Shown here: positions 8,433-17,649 of the stretch, one piece after another
Layout: every line of letters starts with the position of its first letter
How positions within the stretch are numbered: position 1 is the stretch's first letter
From: Scytonema millei VB511283
GTDB lineage: Bacteria; Cyanobacteriota; Cyanobacteriia; Cyanobacteriales; Chroococcidiopsidaceae
Assembly: GCF_000817735.3 (NCBI RefSeq)
Contig: NZ_JTJC03000017.1
Coordinates: 62,001-126,000 of the forward strand
Direction: 5' to 3'
Length of the DNA stretch: 64,000 nt
The notes under the pieces: model-generated
What the model saw: the letters and a program-made list of their open reading frames with translations, nothing else
Database searches by the model: none
Told to the model about the DNA's origin: nothing
Position numbers and translations under genes: made by a program

Positions 8433-9458
8433 ATGTTTTGCAATCATGAAATTGAAGTATCTGTCATTATTCCAGTTTATAACGGAGGAGAGAATTTTCG
8501 TCGCTGCTTATCTGCTCTAGCTAACACAACACCTTCTCCATTTGAAATTATTGTGGCGGCGGATGGAGATACAGACGGCTCTTGGTTGATAGCTAGAGAA
8601 TTTGGGACTCAAGTTGTGAGAACAAATACACGCAGTGGTCCAGCTGTAGCTCGTAATTTGGGAGCTTGTTTTGCTCAAGGTGAGATCCTATTTTTTGTCG
8701 ATGCCGATGTCGTCGTTCGTCCAGACGCTATTAGTCAAGTAGTCAGCACTTTCAAGCGCGAACCAGACTTAGCTGCTCTAATTGGCTCCTATGATGATGC
8801 CCCAGATGCAACCAACTTTTTGTCACAGTACAGAAACCTGTTGCACCACTACGTACATCAGTCTGGTTGTGAAGAAGCTTCAACCTTTTGGGGTGCTTGC
8901 GGTGCTATTCGCCGCGAGGTATTTCTGGAAGTTGAGGGTTTTGACGATAGTTATCGACAGGCTTCCATAGAAGATATTGAATTGGGCTATCGACTCAAAC
9001 AGGCTGGTTATAAAATTCGACTCAATAAGGCATTGCAGGTCAAGCACCTAAAGCGATGGGAAATTGGTTCTCTACTGAAGGCTGACTTCTACTATCGCGC
9101 CCTTCCTTGGACAGAATTGATTTGGCGCGATCGCTTATTAATTAACGATTTGAATCTCCAAGTTTCTAACCGCCTGAGCATCATATTAATATTCGGATTA
9201 CTTATTGCCGTAGTTACAGCCTTCTGGTGGTCTGGATTTTTAGCTGTAGCTTTGGGAATATGCATGGCACTCTTATTTCTCAACTTACCTGTCTATCGCT
9301 TCTTTTGGCGCAAACGAGGGATACGGTTCGCGCTCCAAGTCATTCCCTGGCACTGGTTTTACTACTTCTATAGTGGTTTAGCATTCATTATCGGTACAGC
9401 GCGCCATCAATTGCGGCAGTGGGGTTGGCTCAAAACGAGTTCTTCTAAATTTGTGTGA
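8433..9458 (+). CDS. GT2-family glycosyltransferase with C-terminal membrane segments
   Basis: A 341-residue GT-A enzyme. It begins VSVIIPVYNGG, has AADGDTDGS (42-50) for nucleotide binding, FVDADV (88-93) as the DXD metal site, and IEDIELGYRLKQAGY as the catalytic ED region. Two hydrophobic segments (about 248-290) anchor it in the membrane. It would add a sugar to a lipid-linked glycan on the cytoplasmic side. First gene of export module 1, 37 bp before the FAD enzyme and likely co-transcribed with it. Confidence 0.88.
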   Translation: MFCNHEIEVSVIIPVYNGGENFRRCLSALANTTPSPFEIIVAADGDTDGSWLIAREFGTQVVRTNTRSGPAVARNLGACFAQGEILFFVDADVVVRPDAISQVVSTFKREPDLAALIGSYDDAPDATNFLSQYRNLLHHYVHQSGCEEASTFWGACGAIRREVFLEVEGFDDSYRQASIEDIELGYRLKQAGYKIRLNKALQVKHLKRWEIGSLLKADFYYRALPWTELIWRDRLLINDLNLQVSNRLSIILIFGLLIAVVTAFWWSGFLAVALGICMALLFLNLPVYRFFWRKRGIRFALQVIPWHWFYYFYSGLAFIIGTARHQLRQWGWLKTSSSKFV

Positions 9459-9495
9459 ACTCAGAATTTAACCAAACAACTGGATTGACCCATAT

Positions 9496-10986
9496 ATGAA
9501 CCACTATTCTGTCGTTATTATCGGTGCAGGTCCAGCAGGTCTAACTGCTGGCTACGAACTTGTCAAGCAAGGTATCAAACCGATCGTCTTAGAAGGAGAC
9601 GATAAGGTAGGTGGAATCTCACGGACAGAGACATACAAAGGCTATCGCTTCGACATTGGCGGTCATCGCTTCTATACCAAGATTGGTGAAGTACAGCAGA
9701 TCTGGCAAGAAATTTTAGCAGCCGATTTTATCAAAGTTCCGCGGCTGTCGCGGATTTACTACGGAGGTAAGTTTTACAGTTATCCACTGTCGTTGTTCAA
9801 TACGTTATCCAATTTGGGCATTATTCCGAGTATCTTTATTTTGTTTGGCTACTTGAAGGCAAAAGTCAAAACGAGATTGTTTCCCGGTCCTGAACCAGAA
9901 AATTTTGAAGACTGGGCGATCGATCGATTTGGTTATCGCCTGTACAGGATCTTCTTCAAAACATATACTGAGAAGGTTTGGGGTATTCCTTGCAGTCGAA
10001 TTCGGGCAGACTGGGCAGCTCAACGTATTCAAGGGATGTCGCTCAAACGGGCGGTTGTTAACGCTTTATTCGGTAGTCAAAATGCTAAGAGCTTAATCAA
10101 AAAATTTGACTATCCAGTTTTAGGACCGGGGATGATGTGGGAGCGCTGCCAGGAAATGATTGAAAGTCAAGGTGCTACGGTGCAGCTGAACACCGCAGTG
10201 ACTCGCATCGAACGAGAAGGAACTTGGATTAAGAGCATTACTGCCCGACAAGGCGATCGCACGATGCAGATCTTTGGCGATCGCTTCATCTCTAGTATGC
10301 CTATAACAGCACTAGTACAAAGACTCGATCCTCCAGCACCCGAGCGGGTACTGACAGCAGCACGCAGCTTGAAATATCGAGATTTTCTCATTGTGGCGCT
10401 GATCGTCAACCAACCAGATCTATTTCCTGACAATTGGATTTATATTCACAGCCCAGAATTCAAAGTGGGGCGGATTCAAAACTTTAAGAATTGGAGTGCA
10501 GCAATGGTCCCCAACCCTAATAAGACATGTCTGGGGATGGAGTACTTTTGTAGTGAGGGCGATCCTCTTTGGGAGTTATCTAATACAGAATTGATCGATC
10601 TGGCAAGTCGCGAGGTTGTCGAATTAAACTTAGCGTCTAAGTTGTCCGCGATCGAGGATGGATTTGTGATTCGTCAGCGCAAAGCTTATCCCGTATATGA
10701 CGGCGAGTATCGCCAACATCTCCAAGTCATTCAAGAATATTTAAAGCAGTTTGACAACTTACAAACTATTGGACGTAATGGGATGCATCGCTACAACAAT
10801 CAGGATCATTCCATGCTCACTGGATTGCTAGCAGCTAAAAACATTCTTGGAGAGCAGCATGATTTGTGGAATGTCAATACCGAACGTTCTTACTACGAAG
10901 ATTTTACCAAAGAAGAGCGATCGAGCATGAAAAAGCAATCTCAACTAGAAAAATTGCCTACGGCGATCTCTAGTAAGGTCAATTAA
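9496..10986 (+). CDS. FAD-dependent amine-oxidase-like oxidoreductase
   Basis: A 496-residue protein beginning with a dinucleotide-binding motif VVIIGAGPAGL (GxGxxG at 10-15), then GDDKVGGISRT and FDIGGHRFYTK. These motifs match the protoporphyrinogen-oxidase/UDP-galactopyranose-mutase-like group common in polysaccharide loci. C-terminal GRNGMHRYNNQDHSM resembles the conserved FAD-closing segment of that group. The reaction is unknown; a redox change or isomerisation of a nucleotide- or lipid-linked sugar is the likeliest. A second member is at 52359. No transmembrane anchor is obvious. Confidence 0.82.
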   Translation: MNHYSVVIIGAGPAGLTAGYELVKQGIKPIVLEGDDKVGGISRTETYKGYRFDIGGHRFYTKIGEVQQIWQEILAADFIKVPRLSRIYYGGKFYSYPLSLFNTLSNLGIIPSIFILFGYLKAKVKTRLFPGPEPENFEDWAIDRFGYRLYRIFFKTYTEKVWGIPCSRIRADWAAQRIQGMSLKRAVVNALFGSQNAKSLIKKFDYPVLGPGMMWERCQEMIESQGATVQLNTAVTRIEREGTWIKSITARQGDRTMQIFGDRFISSMPITALVQRLDPPAPERVLTAARSLKYRDFLIVALIVNQPDLFPDNWIYIHSPEFKVGRIQNFKNWSAAMVPNPNKTCLGMEYFCSEGDPLWELSNTELIDLASREVVELNLASKLSAIEDGFVIRQRKAYPVYDGEYRQHLQVIQEYLKQFDNLQTIGRNGMHRYNNQDHSMLTGLLAAKNILGEQHDLWNVNTERSYYEDFTKEERSSMKKQSQLEKLPTAISSKVN

Positions 10987-11076
10987 GACGACATCGTGTC
11001 CGTCTAATTGCCAAACTTTATTCTTGAATTCCTCTTGACTAAAGAACATAACTGCTAGAAACAGAGACTGAGTAGC

Positions 11077-12135
11077 ATGACAAACCCTCAAGTCACGATT
11101 GTTGTAGCACCGCGCGAACGTTTCAGCTATGCTCGCCAGTCCTTGGAGAGTATTTATGCAAATACGGACATTCCATTTGAGCTGATCTACGTAGATGGTA
11201 ACTCCCCAGCTGAGATACAGCGCTACTTAGAAGCCGTAGCACAGGAAAAAGGTTTTCAACTGATTCGGACGAATTATTACCTTTTCCCCAACCGCGCTAG
11301 AAACTTAGGCTTAGCTCGCGTTAACACCAAGTACGTCGCCTTCGTCGATAACGATGTTATTGTTGCACCTGGTTGGTTGGAAGCCTTGATTCAATGTGCT
11401 GAAGAAACTGGCGCTACAGTTGTTGGACCTCTGATGTGTCACGAGGAGCCAGTGCATGAAGTCGTCCACTGTGCTGGCGGGGAAGCACGTGTTGTATGCG
11501 ATGCTACTGGTAGACGGCGCTTGCGGGAAAAGATGTACAAACAAGGTCATCAGGTAGTAGACGTGCGCCCCAAGATGCAGCGGACGCAAACGGAGTTATG
11601 CGAGTTTCACTGCATGTTAGTTCGCGCTCAAATCTTTGAGCAACTAGGTTTCTTCGATGAGTTAATGCTTAACTCCAAAGAGCATTTGGACTTCTGCATG
11701 AGCGTGATTCAGGCAGGAGGAAAAGTTTATTTTGAGCCAAGTAGTATTATTACATATGTGCCAGGGCAACCATTGAAGCCGACAGATCTGCATTTTTACA
11801 TGCTGCGTTGGAGCGATGCATGGGAGTTGGCTAGCCTAAGTCGTTTGCGCGAAAAATGGCAATTAGCAGAGGATAGCTACTTTCAACATAAGTACAAAGC
11901 TTTGGGATGGAGGCGCAGAAACACAATTCTCTTTCCTCTCGTCTATCAGTTAACTTTGGGAATGAAAAATCAGTTTCTAGAAAAAATATTGATGTATGGT
12001 CTTTTTGCACCACTAGAAGCACTACTGAATCGTTACCTGACTGCAAGTTATGCTAGAAGACACCTAAAGCAGAAAAACACTCAAGCTGCGCCTGCCCTAC
12101 GAGAACCGATCGCGACAGCAACACCGCGACGCTAG
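11077..12135 (+). CDS. GT2-family glycosyltransferase
   Basis: A 352-residue GT-A protein with VTIVVAPRERFSYARQSLESI at the start (a variant of the usual GT2 beginning), YVDGNS (39-44), the DXD-like VDNDV (90-94) and SKEHLDFCMSVIQAGG as the catalytic region (E-H-L-D in place of E-D). The C-terminal 100 residues have no membrane segment. It probably adds a sugar inside the cell. It lies between the FAD enzyme and a GT4 gene, with an 11-bp gap to the next start, so the genes form one operon. Confidence 0.85.
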   Translation: MTNPQVTIVVAPRERFSYARQSLESIYANTDIPFELIYVDGNSPAEIQRYLEAVAQEKGFQLIRTNYYLFPNRARNLGLARVNTKYVAFVDNDVIVAPGWLEALIQCAEETGATVVGPLMCHEEPVHEVVHCAGGEARVVCDATGRRRLREKMYKQGHQVVDVRPKMQRTQTELCEFHCMLVRAQIFEQLGFFDELMLNSKEHLDFCMSVIQAGGKVYFEPSSIITYVPGQPLKPTDLHFYMLRWSDAWELASLSRLREKWQLAEDSYFQHKYKALGWRRRNTILFPLVYQLTLGMKNQFLEKILMYGLFAPLEALLNRYLTASYARRHLKQKNTQAAPALREPIATATPRR

Positions 12136-12145
12136 GTGCAGATGC

Positions 12146-13345
12146 ATGAAGATTCTTCTGATCAATGATTATGGTACTGCAACTGGGGGAGCCGAGTTAC
12201 AAATGCTAGGTTTGCGTCAAAACTTGCGCGATCGCGGTCATGATGTTCGCCTATTCTCTAGTCGTGCTATGCAAGTTGCCAGCAGCCACTGCCTATCTGA
12301 CTACAGTTGTTTTGGCACTACAACTCGATTGCAAGTTTTGTCCCAGACTATAAACTTCTCTGCCTATTTGAAGCTACGCCAGATTCTGCATGAATTTCGA
12401 CCTGATGTGGTTCACGTGCGCATGTTTATGTGGCAACTTTCACCACTCATCCTTCCCTTACTTAAAGACGTGCCGTGTTTGTACCAAACAGCTGTGTATA
12501 AAGCAGTTTGTCCTGTAGGTACAAAACTTTTGCCCGATGGTCGTCCCTGTAAAGCCACTGCTGGAATTGCTTGTCTGCGCGATCGCTGCCTCACGCCTCA
12601 ATCTTGGGCAGTGTTGATGGTACAGCGGCAACTATGGCAACGCTGGCAGTCTACTTTCAATTTGGTGGTTGCCCTTAGTTACGGCATGAAAGCACAGTTA
12701 GAAAAAGAAGGGATTGGATCGATCGAAGTCGTACACAACGGAGTACCTGTTCGAGCAATGCGTCCACCCCTTGCCAATCCCCCAACCGTTGCCTTTGCTG
12801 GACGGTTAGTGTCAGAAAAAGGAGTTAACGTTTTGTTGCGAGCCTTTGCACGTGCTAAAGCACAAGTGCCTAAAGCGCAGTTACTCGTTGCAGGTCGAGG
12901 TCCAGAGGAAGATGCTTTACGAGCTTTAGCGGCGGAACTTGGAATTGCAACTGACGTGACTTGGTTGGGACACTTACCACGTTCTGAAATGGAAAAACAT
13001 TTTGATTCAGCCTGGGTGCAGGTAGTACCTTCGCTTTGGTCAGAGCCATTTGGTAACGTAACGACTGAGGCAATGATGCGCGGTACATCTGTCATTGCTA
13101 GTGCTGTTGGCGCACAGCCAGAAATCGTTATTGATCGTATTACGGGTTTTTTAGTACCACCTCTCGATGTGGATGCCTTGACCGCTGCGCTGCTACGCTT
13201 ATTACTCAACGCAAGTTTAGCAGAGCGAATGGGGCGAGATGGTCGTCAGTATGCTTTAACTCACTTTAGTGAAGACCGATGTACGGAGCGTTTCTTGGAG
13301 ATTTATCAGGAACTGCGCGCATCGGCAGCAAGCGTATCATCGTGA
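12146..13345 (+). CDS. GT4-family glycosyltransferase
   Basis: A 399-residue GT-B enzyme. GGAELQ (14-19) is the N-terminal acceptor loop, AGRLVSEKG (218-226) begins the donor domain, and EPFGNVTTEAM (300-310) is the E-x7-E nucleotide-sugar site. Four cysteines at about 122, 135, 143 and 148 form a cluster seen in some GT4 capsule enzymes that may bind a metal. The stop codon overlaps the likely GTG start of the Wzm gene (GTGA), so translation is probably coupled to the exporter. Confidence 0.9.
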   Translation: MKILLINDYGTATGGAELQMLGLRQNLRDRGHDVRLFSSRAMQVASSHCLSDYSCFGTTTRLQVLSQTINFSAYLKLRQILHEFRPDVVHVRMFMWQLSPLILPLLKDVPCLYQTAVYKAVCPVGTKLLPDGRPCKATAGIACLRDRCLTPQSWAVLMVQRQLWQRWQSTFNLVVALSYGMKAQLEKEGIGSIEVVHNGVPVRAMRPPLANPPTVAFAGRLVSEKGVNVLLRAFARAKAQVPKAQLLVAGRGPEEDALRALAAELGIATDVTWLGHLPRSEMEKHFDSAWVQVVPSLWSEPFGNVTTEAMMRGTSVIASAVGAQPEIVIDRITGFLVPPLDVDALTAALLRLLLNASLAERMGRDGRQYALTHFSEDRCTERFLEIYQELRASAASVSS

Positions 13346-14250
13346 CGAAACCGATCATGAAGAACTATTCTGCACGACGAAGAACGGATTTACAAAGACC
13401 GGAACTACCACCAGCGATCGTTTACACACCAGAGAATCTGCTCAGGCATCCAGCTCAACTATTCAAACTGATGTGGCGGGACTTGTTAGCTTCTCGCGAA
13501 CTGGCATGGCGGCTCGCTGTGCGAGATATTAGCGCTCAATACCGTCAGTCATTTCTAGGATTTATCTGGGCATTCTTACCACCGCTGGCTATGGCAGCAG
13601 GATTTACACTTGCAAGTGAGTCCAATATTATCAAAATTGGTGTCACGGACTTGCCCTATCCCGCCTATGTGATGTTCAGCACGGCACTGTGGCAAACGTT
13701 TGTAGAAGCAGTCAATGGTCCGGTACAAGCTATAAACTTGTCGAAGCCGATGCTAGCCAGAGTCAATTTTCCCCGAGAGGCAATTATCTTAGCAAAGGTA
13801 GGTGAAGTGTTATTCAACTTTGCCATCAAACTCATCTTAATTATGGCGTTGTTTCTCTGGTATCAGATTCCTCTGAGGTGGACAATCTTTCTCGCTCCCG
13901 TAGCACTAGTTCATTTAATTATGCTAGGGACGTTAATTGGCACTTTATTGTCTCCTTTGGGAGTTTTATATCAGGATGTATCAAAAGGTCTAGCAATGGT
14001 GACCAACTTTTGGCTTTTTTTAACTCCAGTAGTTTATCCCGTTCCTAATGAAGGAACCTTTGGGTTTCTCGTGAAACTTAATCCCGTCACTCCGTTACTA
14101 GTAACAACACGGGAGTTAGCAACAACAGGAAATATCTCCAATGCTTGTGGGTTTTGGATTGTCAGCGTCATAACTTTATTTGGGATTTTCTTGACATGGG
14201 TTGCATTTCGTCTTGCAATGCCTTATGTAATTGAGAGGGTAAGTTCATAA
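13342..14250 (+). CDS. wzm: ABC-2 polysaccharide exporter permease (module 1)
   Basis: A membrane protein with about six hydrophobic segments and the ABC-2 signatures DISAQYRQSFLGFIWAF near the N-terminus and FWLFLTPVVYP in the second half, typical of Wzm/TagG/KpsM exporters of lipid-linked glycans across the inner membrane. I take GTG at 13342, which overlaps the upstream stop; ATG at 13357 is the alternative, and a frame start at 13279 inside the GT4 gene is unlikely. Its stop overlaps the next start by one base (TAATG). It is a clear paralogue of the permease at 27609-28475. Confidence 0.92.
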   Translation: MTKPIMKNYSARRRTDLQRPELPPAIVYTPENLLRHPAQLFKLMWRDLLASRELAWRLAVRDISAQYRQSFLGFIWAFLPPLAMAAGFTLASESNIIKIGVTDLPYPAYVMFSTALWQTFVEAVNGPVQAINLSKPMLARVNFPREAIILAKVGEVLFNFAIKLILIMALFLWYQIPLRWTIFLAPVALVHLIMLGTLIGTLLSPLGVLYQDVSKGLAMVTNFWLFLTPVVYPVPNEGTFGFLVKLNPVTPLLVTTRELATTGNISNACGFWIVSVITLFGIFLTWVAFRLAMPYVIERVSS

Positions 14251-15548
14251 TGTCAATTGAAATAATAAATAGAAAGACTGCAACTCACCCCAAAGAAAGT
14301 GAAGTCGTTATCTCCGTCGATCGCCTCTCTAAGAAGTTTTGCCGAGACTTAAAGCAGTCTTTATTCTATGGCATCCAAGATATTACAACAGATCTGGTGG
14401 GTGGGAGGCGAAAAAGCGATACTCTGCGTCCAGGTGAATTCTGGGCTTTAAAAGATATCGATTTTCAACTGCGGCGAGGAGAAGCACTGGGATTGGTTGG
14501 AGCAAACGGTGCTGGAAAAAGTACCCTGCTACGAATTATTAGTGGTTTGATTAAGCCAGATACTGGCTCTATAAAAATCAGAGGTAGGGTGGCTCCATTA
14601 ATTGCCCTGGGAGCTGGATTTAACCCGATCCTAACGGGACGAGAAAATATCTATGCAAACATGTCAATTTTGGGCTTATCAACTCAAGAAATCAAAGAGA
14701 GATTTCAAGATGTGATAGATTTTGCCGAAATCTGGAATGCTATTGATGCTCCCGTACAAACTTATAGTTCTGGAATGGCAGCCCGATTAGGATTTGCTTG
14801 TGCAATTTATACGGAACCAGAAATACTCCTAATTGATGAAGTGCTGGCTGTAGGAGATATCAAATTTAAAGCTAAGTGCTATCGAAAGTTACATGAGCTA
14901 CGCGATAAGGGTACATCTTTTATTTTGGTCAACCATAATCCGCAAGCAATATTACATATATGCGATTTTGCAGTATATCTATCAAAGGGTGAATTAATTG
15001 TGTCTGGCAAAACAGAGAAAGTCATAGAAAAGTATGAAAACGATTTATTTTTGAACGATACGCATGAGTCCTCGCAAGTTTTGTTTTTGCCAGAAAAAAC
15101 AGAATCTGAAAGTCTAGGGCTAGATATACGATCGCTCTTCTTTAGAGATCTTGAAGGAAATATTGTTAAATCGCTAGTAAGCGGTAAACCAGTAAATTTC
15201 TGTGTGGGTTGTCAGGCGCATCAGAGGGTTGATAATGTTACCCTTCACTTGAAAATTAAAACAATAGGTGGTGAAGGTGGAATGGGTACAGTTTTATTTC
15301 TAAGTGGCGAACACGATGAAAAATTTTTTGAAATTCCTTCAGGCAAACACGAGCTTCAAGTTGAACTACCTTATCTGGGGTTAGGACCTGGTACATACAC
15401 TATGAGTATCAAATTAAAGCAGAGTTCTATTTATACTTTTGATGTGGTTGAGTCATTCAGGTTTTCAGTCAAGTCAAATGGAAAAATGAGTGAATGTTGT
15501 TTTTATCAACCACGCCTATGGAAACTTGCGAGTCCAGAAAAAGCATAA
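14250..15548 (+). CDS. wzt: ABC exporter ATPase with Wzt C-terminal domain (module 1)
   Basis: A 432-residue protein. The ATPase half has Walker A GANGAGKST (84-92), the signature YSSGM (172-176), Walker B LLIDEV (193-198) and the H-loop NHN (228-230). Residues from about 285 to the end form a Wzt-C beta domain, which in studied systems recognises the glycan cap for export. It aligns without gaps to the ATPase at 25535-26824 through the first 230 residues, while the C-terminal domains differ strongly. It works with the adjoining permease at the inner membrane. Confidence 0.93.
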   Translation: MSIEIINRKTATHPKESEVVISVDRLSKKFCRDLKQSLFYGIQDITTDLVGGRRKSDTLRPGEFWALKDIDFQLRRGEALGLVGANGAGKSTLLRIISGLIKPDTGSIKIRGRVAPLIALGAGFNPILTGRENIYANMSILGLSTQEIKERFQDVIDFAEIWNAIDAPVQTYSSGMAARLGFACAIYTEPEILLIDEVLAVGDIKFKAKCYRKLHELRDKGTSFILVNHNPQAILHICDFAVYLSKGELIVSGKTEKVIEKYENDLFLNDTHESSQVLFLPEKTESESLGLDIRSLFFRDLEGNIVKSLVSGKPVNFCVGCQAHQRVDNVTLHLKIKTIGGEGGMGTVLFLSGEHDEKFFEIPSGKHELQVELPYLGLGPGTYTMSIKLKQSSIYTFDVVESFRFSVKSNGKMSECCFYQPRLWKLASPEKA

Positions 15549-15686
15549 CCCACTCTTGAGCTATGCAATCAAATATGTATTCTTCTATTAGCACAGTTTT
15601 TAGCTATAAACTTAACAATTGCTGTTGGTTTACTCTACTAAGTTTACCTAACGTACTTAAGATATTAATTAATTTTGTTACTCATA

Positions 15687-16361
15687 ATGGATAGAAAATT
15701 TAGAATAGCACGAGTTTGGTCGAATCGAGAGCTTAGGAAGTTAGCCCCCCTTTTCAAAGGGGATGTAGTTAATATTTCTGCGTGGGATGACCGAGATAAA
15801 GAAGGAGGTTACTACCAAGATTATTTCACTCAAAAAGCTCGCTATTACTTCACTAATTATTCTGGGGAGAGAGGGTGGCAAGGCAAGGAAAATGAATATT
15901 TCCTCGACCTAACACAAGAACTTCCCTCCGAACTACAACAAAGATTTGATGTCGTGTTTAATCACACCACATTGGAACATGTCTTCGATGTCAGAAAAGC
16001 TTTTCAAAATCTTTGTCTTGTATCGAAAGATATCGTTATCGTTGTAGTTCCCTTTTGTCAGAAACAGCATGGAAAAGATATGTATTGTGACTTCTGGCGT
16101 TTCACGCCGATCTGTCTCAGATATTTATTTAAAGAAAATGATTTTGAAGTTATATATGAAGCACAAAGCCGGCACAGAAACGCTGCAATTTATCTCTTGT
16201 TTGTTGGTTCTCGTTATTCCGAAAAATGGAGGCATATTATGCCAGCTTATAAAGAAATTAAAGAGTGCGGTAATTGGATTGGTCATCCTTTACATCCATT
16301 AAACTTCCAATTAATAAAAAATTTTTTAAGTTTTCTGAAAAATTTTCGTTTTGCCTTCTAG
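15687..16361 (+). CDS. small class I methyltransferase-like protein (module 1)
   Basis: About 224 residues from ATG 15687; a TTG 12 bp upstream is the alternative. Instead of a classic GxGxG it has VNISAWDDRDKEGGYYQDYF, and later FDVVFNHTTLEHVFD and VVVPFCQKQHG, the strand-4 and strand-5 regions of a Methyltransf_11 fold. The GG-Y-x-DYF motif is shared with the protein at 26912-27511, which sits inside the other exporter operon. It may cap or decorate the exported glycan; the weak motif I leaves room for a non-catalytic role. Confidence 0.65.
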   Translation: MDRKFRIARVWSNRELRKLAPLFKGDVVNISAWDDRDKEGGYYQDYFTQKARYYFTNYSGERGWQGKENEYFLDLTQELPSELQQRFDVVFNHTTLEHVFDVRKAFQNLCLVSKDIVIVVVPFCQKQHGKDMYCDFWRFTPICLRYLFKENDFEVIYEAQSRHRNAAIYLLFVGSRYSEKWRHIMPAYKEIKECGNWIGHPLHPLNFQLIKNFLSFLKNFRFAF

Positions 16362-16496
16362 GAATTTTAATTGTCATCACAATGCTTTGACGTAGCTAAT
16401 AAAGTCCCCTAACACCATCTATTACAAGCAATTTAATTGTCTGGAATTGCCTCACAATTCTGGAGAAAACTGCATGAAATAGATTATCGGAAGCAT

Positions 16497-17387
16497 ATGA
16501 TACATGAACAGCCTTTCTTCTCAATTATTATTCCTACCTACAATCGCCCGGAACGGCTACTATCTTGCCTCAAGTCGATCGCTCAGCTAAACTATCCCCC
16601 AGATCGCTTTGAAGTCATAGTGGTAGATGATGGTAGCGAGATGCCAATCGAGCCAGTTGTTGCATCCTTTCGCAAACAACTCAATCTCGCTGCGATCGCG
16701 CAACAAAATTCTGGTCCGGCAAACGCACGCAACACTGGTGCGACTCGCGCTAGAGGTAAGTTTCTAGTCTTCACTGATGACGATTGTATGCCTGCTCCTG
16801 AATGGTTGAAAACCCTAGAGGTTCGTTTCAAGGCAGCACCAAATTGTCTTATCGGCGGTCGGACGCTGAACGCGCTGCCTGATAACCTCTACTCAACAGC
16901 TAGCCAAGTACTAATTGATTTCCTCTACGAGTACTACAATGCCGATCGCGATCGGTCAAGCTTCTTTGCCTCTAACAACTTAGCTTTACCAGCAGAACGT
17001 TTCCACGCCCTGGGCGGCTTTGACACCACTTTTCCCCTAGCTGCGGGAGAAGATAGAGAGTTTTGCGATCGCTGGTTACAACACGGTTACCAAATGATTT
17101 ATGCACCAGAAGCCCAAGTTTATCACGCTCATAAACTCACGTTATACGCATTCTGGCGACAACACTACAACTATGGGCGCGGTGCTTTTTGTTTTCACCA
17201 AGTCCGCGCTCGCCGCAACATGGAACGCATCAAAGTAGAGCCTTTCTCGTTCTATTTCAACTTGTTAAAGTATCCTTTCTCACAAGGAACGAGTCAGCCA
17301 GCACTAGCGATCGCAATTCTATTTCTGTTATCTCAAATCGCCAATGTATCGGGCTTTTTTTGGGAAACAACAAGTTGTTCAAGATGA
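16497..17387 (+). CDS. GT2-family glycosyltransferase
   Basis: About 296 residues from ATG 16497; a TTG at 16437 would add 20 residues with no GT2 features. FSIIIPTYNRPERL starts the fold, VVDDGS binds the nucleotide, FTDDDC is the DXD site and AGEDREFCDRWLQHGY the catalytic region. The tail ends shortly after a single hydrophobic stretch, which is short for this subfamily. It is the last cytoplasmic enzyme of module 1, 135 bp after the small methyltransferase. Confidence 0.87.
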   Translation: MIHEQPFFSIIIPTYNRPERLLSCLKSIAQLNYPPDRFEVIVVDDGSEMPIEPVVASFRKQLNLAAIAQQNSGPANARNTGATRARGKFLVFTDDDCMPAPEWLKTLEVRFKAAPNCLIGGRTLNALPDNLYSTASQVLIDFLYEYYNADRDRSSFFASNNLALPAERFHALGGFDTTFPLAAGEDREFCDRWLQHGYQMIYAPEAQVYHAHKLTLYAFWRQHYNYGRGAFCFHQVRARRNMERIKVEPFSFYFNLLKYPFSQGTSQPALAIAILFLLSQIANVSGFFWETTSCSR

Positions 17388-17412
17388 GCTATTCGTCTTT
17401 TTAGCTCTGTGC

Positions 17413-17447
17413 TTCATGGCATTATTCTATGACATCACTGCCATGAA
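17413..17447 (+). terminator. 9-bp stem downstream of the GT2 gene
   Basis: TTCATGGCA at 17413-17421 and TGCCATGAA at 17439-17447 pair perfectly over 9 bp around a 17-nt loop. There is no T-run, so this is a weak terminator or an RNA-processing/stability hairpin at the end of module 1. Confidence 0.35.
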
Positions 17448-17518
17448 ATAGGTTCTTCCAACTACTGAAGAATCTATTTAGAGCCAGCAATTCTTACCAT
17501 TCTTAGCGACCAAAACCT

Positions 17519-17561
17519 GCTTGCTTAAGCTAACACCTAAGCAAGCAATCTGTATTGCTTG
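17519..17561 (+). promoter_or_regulatory. mutually exclusive hairpins in the leader of the secreted hydrolase
   Basis: GCTTGCTTA (17519-17527) pairs with TAAGCAAGC (17538-17546). Part of that second arm, CAAGCAAT (17542-17549), instead pairs with ATTGCTTG (17554-17561). The two hairpins cannot form together. They lie about 90 bp before the ATG of the hydrolase at 17650. This is the layout of an attenuator or RNA switch, but no known riboswitch class is recognised. Confidence 0.45.
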
Positions 17562-17649
17562 ACAACTAGCACTCGCTTTCACTGCATCGAATAACAAATC
17601 AGGCGAGCGAGCCAATTAAGCCTGAATTGATTCCATTTAGAGGTATAAA

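Noticed and set aside
12679-13209. A 176-codon frame on the - strand
   Set aside because: It is antisense to the GT4 gene, has no domain-like pattern and follows from the codon bias of the real gene.
13279-13341. Upstream start for the Wzm permease inside the GT4 gene
   Set aside because: It would overlap the GT4 gene by 67 bp with unlikely residues; GTG 13342 gives a normal GTGA coupling and a length like the paralogue.
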